From Pseudopithomyces maydicus (taxonomy: Eukaryota > Ascomycota > Dothideomycetes > Pleosporales > Didymosphaeriaceae): a DNA stretch of 64,000 bases. The stretch lies in assembly GCA_026873275.1 (NCBI GenBank), contig JANTUC010000004.1, forward strand, positions 1,488,001 through 1,552,000, given 5' to 3'. The notes under the pieces are model-generated. The model worked only from the letters and a program-made list of their open reading frames with translations. It ran no database searches and was not told where the DNA came from. Both the position numbers and the translations under genes were made by a program. This document shows, one piece after another, positions 24,710-38,600 of this stretch. Position 1 is the stretch's first letter; the number at the start of each line of letters is the position of its first letter.

Positions 24710-25226
24710 TGTTACAATCTACGCGAAGTGGGATAGGAGCTCATTATTATAACCACTTCTATTTCTAGCCGCCAGATCCCAGGTCACTTAAAATATATAA
24801 TTAACACTAGTCCCAACTATCGCATATAACACACAGACTAAAGTCCTGCATAGAATCTTAAGACTTATAAAATAAGTAAAGATATAAGAGTTAATAAGGC
24901 ACAATTACATGCAAATATAGGATTTTAGGACTTATAGAATTTTAGGACTTATGGGATTTTAGGACTTATAGGATAATAGAACTTATAGGACTAGTTATAT
25001 ATATAGAGACTTAAGTATCCTACTAGATACTTATATTTAACTTATTTATTAATCTATTATTTAGATTTACTTAGGCCTCATTGTTAATTTAATATTATAT
25101 ATAATATTAATACCAACTACCCTATTAACCCGCTTATATAGTTAATAATCCTTCTTCCTCTATAAGTTACTCCTATCTAAGAATTAATCTTAACCTCTAA
25201 GACTAGCTACCCTCGTAATTATAATA
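24710..25226 (+). repeat. Left LTR of Z (517 bp)
   Basis: Holds four tandem 17-bp units (GGATTTTAGGACTTATA and variants) at 24920-24987. The first 150 bp keep G+C-richer sequence than the right LTR. The partner is 30990-31506, at a constant offset of 6280 with no gaps. Confidence 0.92.
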
Positions 25227-25299
25227 TTTTAAACACTCTTAATATAAGCGACTTTAATAACCTTACTTTATTTAACAATCCTAACAGCAAAGCTACTAA

Positions 25300-28200
25300 A
25301 CCGGACTTATATAATAGTAATTAATACAAACTTAAAATATAGCTACTCTAATTTAATCTGTACTTCCACTATATTAATAAGGATATAAAAGATAAAGATA
25401 AAGTTATCTTTACTGCTATATATATAAGAGGTAAACTAGTTAACTAGATTTAGCTATATATCAAAGTATACCTTTTAGTAGAAAATTAAAAAGGAAACTA
25501 GATTAATTAACTTATTAAAAATTATAATACCTTCTATACTTAGATTAAACAACTCTTTAATTTAGTTAATAAAAAGTTTTATGCTGAAGAAGCTATCCAA
25601 CGCCTTTAATAAATATACTTAGTAGCTAAATATACCATAAAATTCAAACACTATACTATATAAATCTAATAAAACGACAATTCCCTATATAAAATATATA
25701 AGTAAAGTCTCAAAAAATCTATATATAAAAAACTCCTACGCAGTAAAGCCGCGATTAATATAATATAAAATTTTATAATAAAACTATTAGAATTAATATA
25801 GAATGGCACGAATTACACTAGAAATATAAGAATTATAAGAAATTCTAACCTACATATAGCAAGTTAAGTAGATAAACTAGTTATTATATAACCACTACCA
25901 AATAATAGGTTATAAATAACCCCTACAACTACCAGCTAATAGAACTAGATAATATAATAGTAAGAAAAGAGGAGAAGAAAACTAAAATATATAATAAAAT
26001 CTTTAGAAATACTAATAGACTAAACAGACTTAAGTGCGTCTTTAGTAAATTTTAAAAAGGGACTCTGTTTAATTAAAAGGAGTAATATACTTATTTTAAC
26101 TATAATAAACTAGGTTATATCGCCAGAAACTACAGATCTAAGAATAAAATTATTAGATAGTTAAATATAATCACTATTACTAATAATTAGGACAACGAAG
26201 ATAAATAGGTTATTATAAATAATATAAGTAATATAGACCTAAATAAACACTTAAACTTAGATAATTTACAGCTTTATAAGAATTTATACAAAGAACCTAT
26301 TAATAATTTTAAATTTATATAAGCGTAAGTACCTACGCTATATTCTTAAACTAAATTAATTAATATTATAGAGTACCTTAATAAACTTATATAAACAGAA
26401 CCTCTAAAAGAAGAATTCTAACTATAGAATATAGATCTTTTTAAAAAATTAGTTCTATACCTAAATAATCAGCGACTCAAGTATATTAGTAAAGCTAATA
26501 TTAAATGGGGATAAGAAAGGTACTAATAATAATTAAAGTAAAAAGTCTATAAAAATAAAAAAAACCTATAAACTGGATTATATACTAGACTACTAAAATC
26601 CTAAACATATATATATTAACTGGAAACTATATAACTATAACTAGTATACTATCTACTATAGAGCTAAAAAAGAATATTAATTCTTCTTTAAATAGCTTTG
26701 CTACTAATAAGAATAGTTTAATTACCTAATTAATAATTATAATATATATCTTTAAGATAAGTAAACTTAATAATACTTTTTAGGATATTTTAAAGGAGAA
26801 AATATAGTAATAACACTTATTATTAATAGTATATATACACAAGAACATTAGTAGATATACTTATATAAAAATTGCTAGAAGTATATAAGAACTAAAACTA
26901 TATTTAAATTTAGTAAAAATAAATAGCTTAATATAATAAAGGCAAGTAAACTTTTTAGATATAAATAAGCAGGCAAGAAAGATAAGCAGTCTTTTTTAAA
27001 TTAATAAGTAGACTTAATAGAGTTATAATAGAATTAAATACACTAATAACTAACTAGATATTACTTATTAAGTTACTAGTAACGTTTAATAAAAGAATAT
27101 AAATTAAAGTTTTACTAGATTCAGGAGCCTAAAGGAACTTTATTTTAAAAAAAACTATTTAAAGAGCTAGACTTAGAGAATAACTTAAGAAAACCCCTTT
27201 AACTATCTATATTACAAATAGACACTAATTACTAAGACAATTAAGTATACAATTTAAGGTCACAACAACACTTAAAATCTATAAGTACTAAAAAAGGATT
27301 ACCTTAGACATCTTAGATATAAGTTAATATAATTTAATTTTAAATATCCCCTAGCTATAAAAGTATAACCTATAAATATATTAGGGAAAGAGAGAGCTTT
27401 TAATAAAGAACTATAAATATATATTATAGTTAGAACCTGCGCATCATATAACGCTAATAATAAATAAGAGTATAATTAATAATTTAAACTCACAATAAAA
27501 AATTAATAAACTAAAATTACCCTTAGCAGACGCTAGCAGGCACCACTAAATTAAGAAGTATAAAAAGGAAAAATATATAACTTATAATATCCCTAATAAA
27601 TATAAAAAATAGAGTTATTTATTTCAGAAAGAGAAAGGAAAAATAAACCTACTTAAATATTAATCCTAGGATTATATAATTAACCTAAAAGAAGGGAAAA
27701 CGCCACTCTTTAAACTATTATATAATAAGTTAGGAAAAAAACTCTAATAGAAAAAGGACTTTATTAAGAAGAATCTTAATAAAGAATATATATAAGAATT
27801 AAAGTCACCCGCAGTAAGTCCATTTATATTTATACTTAAGAAAAATAGAGAACTATAATTATATATTAATTATTAAGCACTTAATAATATCACAATTAAG
27901 AATAGATACCTGTTACTGAATATATTAAAATTATAAGATAGACTCTTAAAAGCTAAGATATTTATAATTATAGACTTAAGAGATGGATACCACCTTATTA
28001 AAATAAAAAAAGGTAAAGAATAAAAGACAGTATTTAAATTATAATACAGCCTATTTAAATATATAGTTATACTATTTAAACTAATTAATACACCAGCAAC
28101 ATTCCAGGAATTAATTAATAATATATTTAAGAACTACCTTAACATCTTTATAATTACCTACTTAAATAATATCCTTATATACTTAGAAAATAAGCAAGAA

Positions 28201-30340
28201 CACATAGAGTATATTAAAATTATATTAAAAGCTTTATAGAAAGCCTATCTAAGGATTAAACTAGAAAAATACAAATTCTATACTATAGAACTAAAGTTCC
28301 TAAAATATATTATTAATATAAAAGGCTTTAGCATAAGCCCAAATAAGATTAAAACTATATAAGTATAACTAATCCTAAAAATTATAAGAGATGTGCGAGA
28401 ATTTCTAGAATTTTATAAATTTAATAGATAATTTATTAAAAATTACTTTAAAATCACTATACCCTTAACAGCACTAATTAAGAAGGATATAATATTTAAA
28501 TAAATAGAATAATGTAATTAAGCTTTTAAACAGTTAGTATAAGTAAGTATTAGTATACTAGTTCTAGTTACTTTTAAAAGTAATAAACCACTACGCATAA
28601 AAACTAATATAAGTAATTTAGCTATTAGAGCATACGCAAAATAAGAAAGAGATAGATAATAGTACCCTATTACTTACTACTCTTATAAGTTTATTAATGC
28701 AGAAACACACTACAACATTTATAATAAAGAATTATATACTATTATTAAAGCACTTAAGTATTAAAGAATTTATATATACAGATACTTAGAACTTATAATC
28801 TTTATAAACTATAAGAACCTGTTATAGTTTATAATAATAAAAGAATTAATATCGCGACAAGCGCGATAATTAAAAGCCCTTAAATAGTATAAATTTAAGA
28901 TCTTATATATACTAGAAAAAGAGAACGGACGAGTAGATACTCTTAATAAAAAAAAGATCTTATAAAAGATAAGATTAAAATATATTTAATAATTCTTAAA
29001 GAAAATAAAGACAGATCACTAGAACCTATAATAGAACTTAACTAATTAATAATAATCATTAAGGATGTACTAAAGGAACAATAGGAGGAGGTAATATAAT
29101 AATATTATAATAATCCTTTTTATAGACATCCTAGAATTAGTAAGACAATAGAACTAATCTAATAGAATTATAATTTTAAAGGAATTAAAAAAGCTATAAC
29201 TACCTATATTAGAAAGTGTATAGACTACTAAAGGAATAAGTATATAATATATTTAAAGTATAGAGAAATGCAAGCCATTAAAATACTTATAATACTATAG
29301 AAAGATATTACTATAGATTTTATTACTAGACTACTAGAATTTACAGACCTAACTATAAAAGTTAAGTATAATGTAATATTAGTTATTATAAACAGATTTA
29401 TAAAGTACGCCGAAATAATACCCTATAAGAAAGAATATACTATAAATTAACTAGAATATCTTATACTTAATAAACTTATAAGACACTATAATATACCAAA
29501 GATAATTATTAGCAACAGAGATAAACTCTTTATATTAAATTATTAAATAACGCTTATAGCACTTATTAAAATAAAATAAAAGCTATTAATAGCTTATTAC
29601 CTATAAATAGACGAACAAACAGAATGTATTAATTAAATTATAGAAATATACCTACGCATCTACTATAATAAGAAGAAAGATAATTAGGTTTTATTACTAC
29701 CCTTAGTATAGATAGTATATAATAACAAAGAATTAATAATAACTAGAATTACACTATACTATATAAACTACAGAAAATATCCACATCTCTTTAATTAAGT
29801 CTTACTAATAGTTATTAATATAGTAAAAGTAGAGAAAACTGCAGGAATTATAAAATAAATATATAAAGAATTACAAGAAAACCTTAAGAAGTCTTAACAA
29901 TAAATAATTTCCTATATTAATAAGAAATAAAAAATAGCACCTTAGCTAAAGAAGGGGGATAAAATATACTTACTTATAAAAAATCTTCATATATAGAAGA
30001 AGAAACACAAGAAACTAAATTGTATTAAAATTAAACTATTTTTTATTTCTAAATAGATATCGCTAGTAAACTATAAGTTAAAACTACTACCAGATATAAA
30101 AATACACCTAGTATTTTATATATTATTATTAGAATTAACAGACCTAGAAATACTAATTTAAATTACCTTTTATTATTAAGCTAAGGAAGAAACAGAATTT
30201 AAAATTAAAAAAATACTTAATGTGTAATATAATTAATATTAAGAAATAAAAGAATTTTTTATTAAATAGAAAGGGTATCCCAACAGCGAAAATACTTAAA
30301 AACTAATTAAAAACCTAAAAAATTATAAATTAATAGTTAG
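25300..30340 (+). pseudogene. Z gag-pol remnant with chromodomain
   Basis: The gag CCHC knuckle region lies at 26092-26133, with all four metal ligands replaced by Tyr. The protease core LLDSGA is at 27112-27129. RT runs about 27700-28370: SPFIFILKKNREL, KIFIIIDLRDGYHLIKIK, and YLNNIL (28159-28176), where both catalytic Asp have become Asn. An integrase zinc-binding-like stretch is near 29115. The DDE triad is represented by ITIDF near 29310, SNRDK near 29510 and DEQTE near 29612. A chromodomain stretch (QKGYPNSENTQKL pattern, with a stop codon where Gln or Trp is expected) is at about 30250-30310. The frame is broken by many TAA/TAG stops. No product can be made. Confidence 0.85.
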
Positions 30341-30989
30341 CCAATTCCTGCAGTAAAAGTTAAAAAAAATAAATATAACTTATTATATATGCACCTCTAA
30401 AAATAATATATTTAGGCGTTAGTAAGAGGACCAGGGGACCCCTAAATAAAGAATTAATTAACTACCTTAACTTTTAAGGCAGCCTATAAATTAATAAAAG
30501 CAGCTACTAATATTAACTCCTTTTATACTTTTAAGCGCTCTAACTTATTTATAATTAATATTCCTTTATTAAATAATTCTTATTCTTTTTATTAAAGAAG
30601 TTTACGCTACTTTTATAAATAATTTATCTTTTTATAAGCTTATTACGTATGCAGTAAAACAGCTTCCACTAACTTTTTTAATATATAACTTTGTCTCTTC
30701 TTCTGCTTCCAACTTTTCTAAACGCTCTATTTTTTAATTAATCTTAAAATAATTAGGTAAAGGCACCTCCTCTAATTTATATTTTTAAATACTAAACTTT
30801 ACGCAGTTTATGCACTTCTTATATAAGGATAATAGATAATAAGGTAATAACTTTTTAATATAATATATATAAGCAATTATAACGTAAATAATATCCTTTT
30901 TAAGATAATTAGCTTAACAATAATAGAACTAGGCAGAACAGAATTTTAGTGCACTTATAAGGATATAAGGATAGAGAGGAGGGAGATAA

Positions 30990-31506
30990 TATTATAATTT
31001 ATATAAAATAGGATAAAAACTTATTATTATAACTACTTTTATTCTTAGCCGCCAGATCCTAGGTTACTTAAAATATATAATTAATATTAGTTCTAACTAT
31101 TATATATAACGCATAGACTAAAGTCCCGTATAGGATCTTAAGACTTATAAAATAAATAAAAATATAAAAGCTAATAAGGCACAATTACGCGCAAATATAG
31201 GATTTTAGAACTTATAGGATTTTAGGACTTATAGAATTTTAGGACTTATAGGACAATAGGACTTATAGGACTAATTATATATATAGAGACTTAAGTATTC
31301 TACTAGATACTTGTGTTTAACCTATTTATTAATTTATTATTTAAATTTACTTAGGCCTTATTATTAATTTAGTATTATATATAATACTAATACTAACTAC
31401 TCTATTAACCTGTTTACGTAGTCGATAACCCTTCTCCCTCTATAAGTTACTCCTGCCTAAGAACTAACCTTAACCTCTAGAACTAGCTATCCTCGTGGTT
31501 ATAACA
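30990..31506 (+). repeat. Right LTR of Z (517 bp)
   Basis: Carries the same 17-bp tandem units at 31200-31267. It differs from the left LTR by transitions only as far as I compared. It keeps TGG and CG words near its right end (CCTCGTGGTTATAACA) that the left LTR has lost. Confidence 0.92.
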
Positions 31507-31957
31507 AATTCCCTTAGGTTACCTATTATATATTATATTATCTAAATAACCTTCTCCTTTTCTTTGGCAAATTCTTAAAGTAATAATTAAAAAGCTACTT
31601 TATATAAGTAAAAGAACTTATAATATTCCTTTAAATTTTTATTATAATACTTTATAGGGTCCCGCAGCTTAAGCGTATATTTATTATATATTAATACTTA
31701 ACCCCTAAATATATTATATTTATATATATAGATTAATATAGCCTCTGCCCCTTTTAGATTAGATATAATAAAATTAAATATATAATAGAAGTATTTAAGT
31801 TAAATAATTTTAATTTTAAAAGTGTAAAGTCGCTAAAGTATATATAGCTTATTACACTTTTTCTTTATTATTTCTATATATTCCTAAAGGCTTAGTAATA
31901 AATTAGTATTAGGTATAAATATCTTACTATTATTAAATAGATTAATTAGTAGGCTAT

Positions 31958-32579
31958 TATTATAAGGGGTTTCTACTTATCTAGTTTATATAAGGGTAGG
32001 CAGGCTTCTCGAGAGCCTTATAGGTATTTAGTAATTAAGTAATAGTTAGGTAATAAGTAATATAAATATTCTTATTTTACTACTAAAAGTAAGATAACTA
32101 TCTTTTATAAAGACTAATAATTTTTAATTATAAAAAAGAGCTTTAATTTAGCTATAAGTAAGTATATAAAGATATATAAAAAATTAATTATAAAGAATAG
32201 GAAATATATAAAGAGTATTTTAAATTATATACTATTTTATCTATCCTTTACTATCCTTAAACTTATTAATTTATTTTTATAGGTTCTATTTACTTAGCAG
32301 GAGTAACTCCCTTTACTTTTATAAATTCTATCTTTTAAATAGGAGTAATTACTCTACTCTTATAAATTCTATCTTTTTAATAAGAATAATTATTTTATTT
32401 CTACTAAGGCCTAGTGCTCTTAAAATCTTGCGTTTTTAATAGGATTATAATTATATAATATATTATCTAGCTAGCCCTACTATTTAGTATATAATTAATT
32501 ATTATCTTTATTTTAGTTATTAGTATTTTATATATAATTCTTTTCTGCTATCTTATAGTTTCTTATTATAATTATAATA
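31958..32579 (-). repeat. Left LTR of B copy 1 (622 bp)
   Basis: Starts TATTATAAGGGG (ancestrally TGTTATAAGGGG). Contains a repeated GTAATTACTCTAC...ATAAATTCTATCTTTT unit three times between about 32290 and 32405. Partners: 53711-54332 and the B copy 2 LTR at 59665-60285. Confidence 0.9.
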
Positions 32580-33591
32580 TTACCCCTCTATTTAAGGTTA
32601 TCATCCTAATAGCCTATACTTATTATTATAGTATAGTTTACTGGCGTTATAATTACTCCTATAGTAACTATAGCTATAAAGGTAGGAATTTTTATAATAT
32701 TATTTTCCCTTTTTTCTATTTTTTGTTCGCCTAACTATACCTAAAATACTAAAATTATTATTAATTAAGAGATGTTGTGCGCGTACTAATAAGGTTTATT
32801 ATTATAATTTAGTAATACTAATAAAATATACTTATTATATTAAGAAGAAAATTTTAAAGTATTTTATAAATACTTCTACTAAAGAGTGTACTGCGTATAT
32901 TATAATCTATATAAAATATAGTCTTTAAATTCTTAAAAAGAGTAGGAGCGCGTTTAAGTAATAAAATATTAAAAGTATATTAAATTTTTAATTATTAAAG
33001 TAGAGGCTACCTATCTAAGACTTAAAATTACTTAAGCTAAGGAGAAGGAATAGGCCTTTACTATATATAATATTTATATAATTAATATAATAAAAATCTT
33101 AAAGAAGGAGGCTTTAAAGAGTAGGGCTACTACTATTTTTATAATACTACTTATACTATTAATTAATTTAAACTAGTTATAGGCTAATCCTTCTTCTTTA
33201 CTTAATTTTTTTTATTTTTTAATCTTTCTACCTTTCTAATTAATTTTAAATTAAGCATCCCCTTGTGCAATTATTTTAAAAATAGTATATTAATTTTTAT
33301 TAATAAAAGTTCTTTAATAATTCTTTATAATTTATAAGGTTTTCTTCTAGTTCTTAAGTATTATACTACTCTGACCATCCTTTCCACTTTACTAAGTATT
33401 ATTATTAACCTTTATTTATTTATAGGTCCTTAATAGCTTTAATTTTATACTTATTATCTTCTAGTTTTAGCTAGGTCTTAATTAGAGCGCCTAGAGGTAT
33501 TAGTTCTAAAAGGTTTTTATAAAAGGTAGAGTATATTTTAGTTCTTTATAGTAAAAGTAATTTATTTATAACTAGTTCTTTAATCTTTATA

Positions 33592-33759
33592 TATAAGGAG
33601 GATACCCTCCTAGTGTCTAAGGCTGCTTATACTCTATCTAAGCGCTAGCGCTGCGCTAGCGTAGTATATAGAAAAGGAAGCTAGAGGGGATAGAGACTTA
33701 AATAAAAATTAATTTTATTATTTATAGAAGACCTGCTTATTACTATATTTATTTTAATA
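33592..33759 (+). repeat. Left LTR of A copy 2 (168 bp)
   Basis: Contains the inverted core AAGCGCTAGCGCTGCGCTAG at 33640-33659. Less mutated than the right LTR at 40538-40705. Confidence 0.92.
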
Positions 33760-33899
33760 ATTTTAATTTCTCTTTTTATATTATAGAATAGCAGCTTAAT
33801 AATTTTTAAAATATAACTTTAAAGCGCTACCGCTATATTAAACCTATAAAAGAAAGGGAATATATTATTATTTTTAACCTCTTTAGTAATAAAGAATAA

Positions 33900-36800
33900 T
33901 CTATATCCTTTAATATAAAAAGACTTAGATAAAGAAGAACTAGACCCTATTATAGTAAGGCTAGTAATACTTAAGTAATAGCGCAATGAATTAGTAGTAT
34001 TAGAAGAAATATAAAGACTTAAAGTAGAAATTAAAGGATATAAATAATAGATAGTAATAAAGGGCCTATAAAGAATTTAGAATAAACTTTTAGTAACTAA
34101 TACTATTATGAGTACTACTATAATAAAGGATAAATAGATTACTTAGTAGTAATACTTAAGTAATATAGCCCTAGCGCACCCTAGTAGGGACTAAAAATTA
34201 AACCTATTTTTACCTTTAAGGGGTAGAGTATTAGGGAGTTTAATAATTTTAAAATAAGATTAAAGATTATATTCCGCTTAGATCTTTAAGTATTTACTAC
34301 TAAGGACTAATATATTATATTTATTTTATAATTATTAGAGGTTATCCTGCGTTAGCTATAGCTATAAAAGGAAAGTAAAAATACTAATAAAATATTAAAT
34401 TAATAATAGATAATAGCATTTCTACTAAACTAGACTAAGAGCCCTATTAATAAAGAGTTATAAATAATAATATAGTACTAAAGGGTAATATAAAGGGAAG
34501 GATAATTAATAAATAAGTTTATAACTTACTTAGCTATATTAGAAAATTAGATAAACCCCCTTATAAATAAAAGTATTTTATTATATACCTCTATAGTAAA
34601 CTGCGCCTAAAAATTTAGACTATAATTATAAATTATAATAATTTCCCCTAAACGCGGAGGGAACTAGTAGAATATATAATTATACTAGAGGATAATTAAT
34701 AAAGTAATTAGATACTAATTACGCTCTTATAATACCTTAGCATTAAAACTCCTACTAATTAAAATAGCGCTTTATTATACGCACCTTTATTATCCTAAAA
34801 TTACTTTATAGGTATATTACTACTATCCTATTATATTACTTAAAATAATACCTAGAAAGACACCTGCCAATATTATAGAAAGATAAAATACTAAAAAAGG
34901 ATTATTAAGTAAAATATAATTACTCTGCTTAAGTAGCGCTAGTAATAAAAATAAATATTATAAAAATAAAAAATAGTAGGATCTAAAGGCTATACCTAAA
35001 TTATTAAGGAAACTCTAAATAGGTTTTTATATATAAGGGATAATTTAACGCAGAATAAATAAATTAATAATATACTAACTTCGCCTAGATTCTATAATAA
35101 ATATAAATATAATTAATAAGCGCTTAGTAGTTTAATTAAATCTAATAATAATTTTTAAAGGTGTAGTAATATAATTGCGCCTATTTAATTTTTAAATTAT
35201 AAGGAGTATATAGGTATATTATATAATTATATTTATTATAGACTCTTAGGGAATAGAGTGCTATCTTTATATAGTAGTCTATAAAGTAGTAGATATATCT
35301 AACCCTATCTTAGTAGAATTACTAGAACTCTAATAGAAGTATATAATTTTAAATTATATAATAATAATATGGCGCTAGGGTATTAATACTATTATATATT
35401 AGATTAAGAACGCCCCTATATTCTTATTTACTATAAGGGATTAATTAGAGGTCTTCGCTATAATAGTTATAATTAATAGTTTTAAAAAATTTATAGAAAG
35501 AAGTCTCCCTTTATAATTAAAGTAATTTATAGATTTAGTAAATAACAGCGCCGCCGTAGTAATGGATTTATATTAAAAAACTAATTATACTATAAAAATA
35601 AAAGAAGGAAAGATAGTATCTTTTAGCCTATTATATAATTTATTAACTATAAAATTAAAAGAACTTTATAATTATATAGTAAAGGCGAAGCGTATAAAAT
35701 AGATTTAAAAGAATACTAGTTCTATAAAAGCGCCTATCCTATTTATCCCTAAGAAGGATAGAACCCTTAAGCTATATATAAACTATAAAGATTTAAATAA
35801 AATTATTAAGAAGAATTAGTTAGCTCTATCCCTTATTAATAAAATTTTAAATAGATTATTAGGATTAAAGAGCTTTATAAAGCTAGATTTAAAAAATATT
35901 TATTACTAAATCTAAATCTAGCGTAGTAATAAGTAGAAGATAGCGTTTTATATATACTATAGATACTTTAAATATACTATTATACCTTTTAGACTAATTA
36001 ATACCTCTGCTATATTCTAAGCTTATATTAATAAAGCTTTAATAGGATATACTAATATTTTTTATATAGTATATTTAGATAATATCCTTATTTTTACTAG
36101 GGATAATAAAGATTATTAGGACTAAGTAATTAAAATCTTATTATAATTATAATAGTACTGCCTATATATTAATTTAAAAAAGTATATTTTTAATATTACT
36201 TAAGTTAAATTTTTAAAATTTATCGTGCGCTATAAAAGTGTATAAATAAACTTAAGTAGGATTAAAGTAGTCCAGAAGTAGTTAGAAATCTACTCTATTA
36301 AAAATATATAAGTCTTTATTAGGTTTACTAACTTTTATTATAGATTTATTTAAGGCTTCTCCTAAATTATAAAGCCCCTTATAGATATATTAAAGAAACC
36401 TAAAAGGGAGAGCTAGGAGAAGTGTTTTTTATAAATAAATATAATAGAGAGGATAAAACTCTAACTTAATAATACTTTTATAATTATATCTCTTTTATAG
36501 TACTATAATTCTATTCTACCCTCTTAACTAGAAATAGACGCCTCTATTTAAGGTCTAATAAAGATATTCTTATAAAAGTTCCTTACTAGTAATTAATATT
36601 TAATTACTTTTTAGTTAAGAAAGTTAACCCCTGTAAAAGGGAACTATTATATTTATAATTTAAAATTATATGCTATTATAGAGGCTATATAATATTAATA
36701 TTATTATATTAAAGGCCTAGCGCACACCCTAGAAGTCCTTATTAATTATAATAATTTAAGAGGATTTATAGGGGTAAAAGCTCTATTATAAAAATAAGTA

Positions 36801-38600
36801 AAGTAGGCTACCTTCCTAATAGTATATAATTTTAAAATAAAGTATAGGGTAGGAAAAATAAATCCTATAAATAGACTATTATATTAATTAGTAAATAATA
36901 ATAATATAAAGGAATTACTAGGGTAAAATATATTATCTATTTTATAAGATCTTTTAGTAGTCCCTATAGGGACTAGCACTAATAATATATTACTATTATA
37001 ATATTATAATATTAAAAGGATATCGCAGATTAGCTAGGGGCTAAATATTATAATTAAAGTTAATATTATTTTAATATTTAAAAGGCTATCTAGGCGATAG
37101 GCTAAAGAGATTATAAAAAATTAAAAAGTTTATACTCTAATAAAGGAAGCCTACTCTACTGTATTAAATAGGCTTAAAAGGATAACTTATTTATATTATA
37201 AAAGCGGTATAATATTATTATTCTAGTACTTATTAAATATAATAGGGGTAGGCAATTACTATAATAGAAAATAAACCTTAAAGGTATATTATATTATAAT
37301 AAGAGGGTTTTTATATTAAAAGAGCCTATATTAAAGGCAGAGATTTTATAGTGCTATTATAATAATTTATTAATAGGATACTTTAGTAGAGCTTAAATTC
37401 TAAAACTTATTAATAAATTATACTACTAGCTGAATTTAAACGCCTTTATAAAAGAATATATTAACTTATATATAGTATATATATAGATAAAGACGCCTAA
37501 ATAGCGCCCTATAAGTGAATTAATATTATTATTAATACCTTAGGGGCCCTAGTAAGAGTTAATAATAGATTTTATTATTAGTTTCCCTTTAATAAGAATA
37601 AGGGAGAGATAGTTAATGCTATTTAGATAATAATAAATAAATATATTAAGATAGCCTAATATATTTCTATTATTAAAATTTTAGAGGCTAGCTAAATAGC
37701 TTAATTATTCTTAAAAGAGATAATAAGGTACTTTAGAATCCTTATAGATATTATATTAAATAGGGATTTTATCTTTATATTAATGTTCTAGTTAGAATTC
37801 TATTTTATAGTAAAGGTAAAGCGCTGTCTTAGTACTACTTTCTATTTTTAGACTAATAGATAAATAGAATAATAAAATTAGACTTTAAAGTAGTATCTAT
37901 ATACTTATATTTATAAAGATTAATAGAATTAGCTATAGTTACTCCTAATTATAGAATTTACTTATAATAACTTAAAGAATGCAACTATAGAACTATCTTT
38001 ATTTTTTACTTATTATAGGTTTTACCTACGCTTAGACTGTAAACTAATAGTACTTAATAAGATTTTAGTTATAATAGTATACCTTTAAGTCCTAATTAAA
38101 AATAAAAAAATAATAGAACTACGCTAGTAGCGTGTTATAGAAATATAAAAGTAGTATTATAATAAATATTACTAGTTCTAACTCTTCTTAAAAGGGGATT
38201 TAGTATTATTTTTTATAAAGAATTTAAAAGCCCTTTATCTAAATAAGAAGTTATCCCTCTAATATATTAGCTCTTTTTTTATAGAGGAGCTAATAGGAAA
38301 ATAAGTTTATAAGTTAATTTTATTTAAAGGCTCTAGAATCTATTTAGTATTTTATATTTTTTTATTAAAGCCCTATAAATTAAGGGATAGTAAAGAAATT
38401 ATAAATTTAAGATTTATAAGGACTGACGAAAGTATCGTAATAAAGGAATATTATAAAATTAAAATATTATTAAATAAAAGAAAAGTAAAGGGTATCCTTT
38501 AGTACTTAGTAAAATAGAAGGGATAGAATAAGGAATATAATTAATAAATTCTAAAAGAAGATATTAATAAGAAACTAATATTATAATTTATAAAGCTAAA
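33900..38600 (+). pseudogene. A copy 2 gag-pol remnant with chromodomain
   Basis: Reverse transcriptase runs from about 35700: ILFIPKKDRTLKLYINYKDL, LDLKN for the LDLKDAY motif, IIPFRLINTSAIFQ and YLDNIL (36072-36089, one catalytic Asp changed to Asn). Integrase remnants appear around 37500-37900, with a degraded DGQTER-like site near 37850. A chromodomain-like block (LVK-KG-NKEYN, with stop codons where Gln or Trp is expected) lies near 38505-38550. A gag region should occupy 33900-34900 but has no recognisable motif. Stops are nearly all TAA or TAG. The same gene content recurs in A copy 1. Confidence 0.8.

Larger units (their letters stand above)
24710..31506 (+). mobile_element. Element Z: Ty3/gypsy chromovirus, complete structure, RIP-mutated
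   Basis: A full-length 6797-bp element with gap-free 517-bp LTRs (TGTTACAATC...TTATAACA) and a perfect TSD AATTC at 24705-24709 and 31507-31511. A purine tract (about 30969-30986, GGATAGAGAGGAGGGAGA) precedes the right LTR, so it reads rightward. The order gag zinc knuckle, protease, RT, RNase H, integrase, chromodomain is the Ty3/gypsy chromovirus layout. It lies in Y, between the pol of Y and B copy 1. It keeps many more CpA dinucleotides than its surroundings, which suggests a shorter RIP history. Confidence 0.92.
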
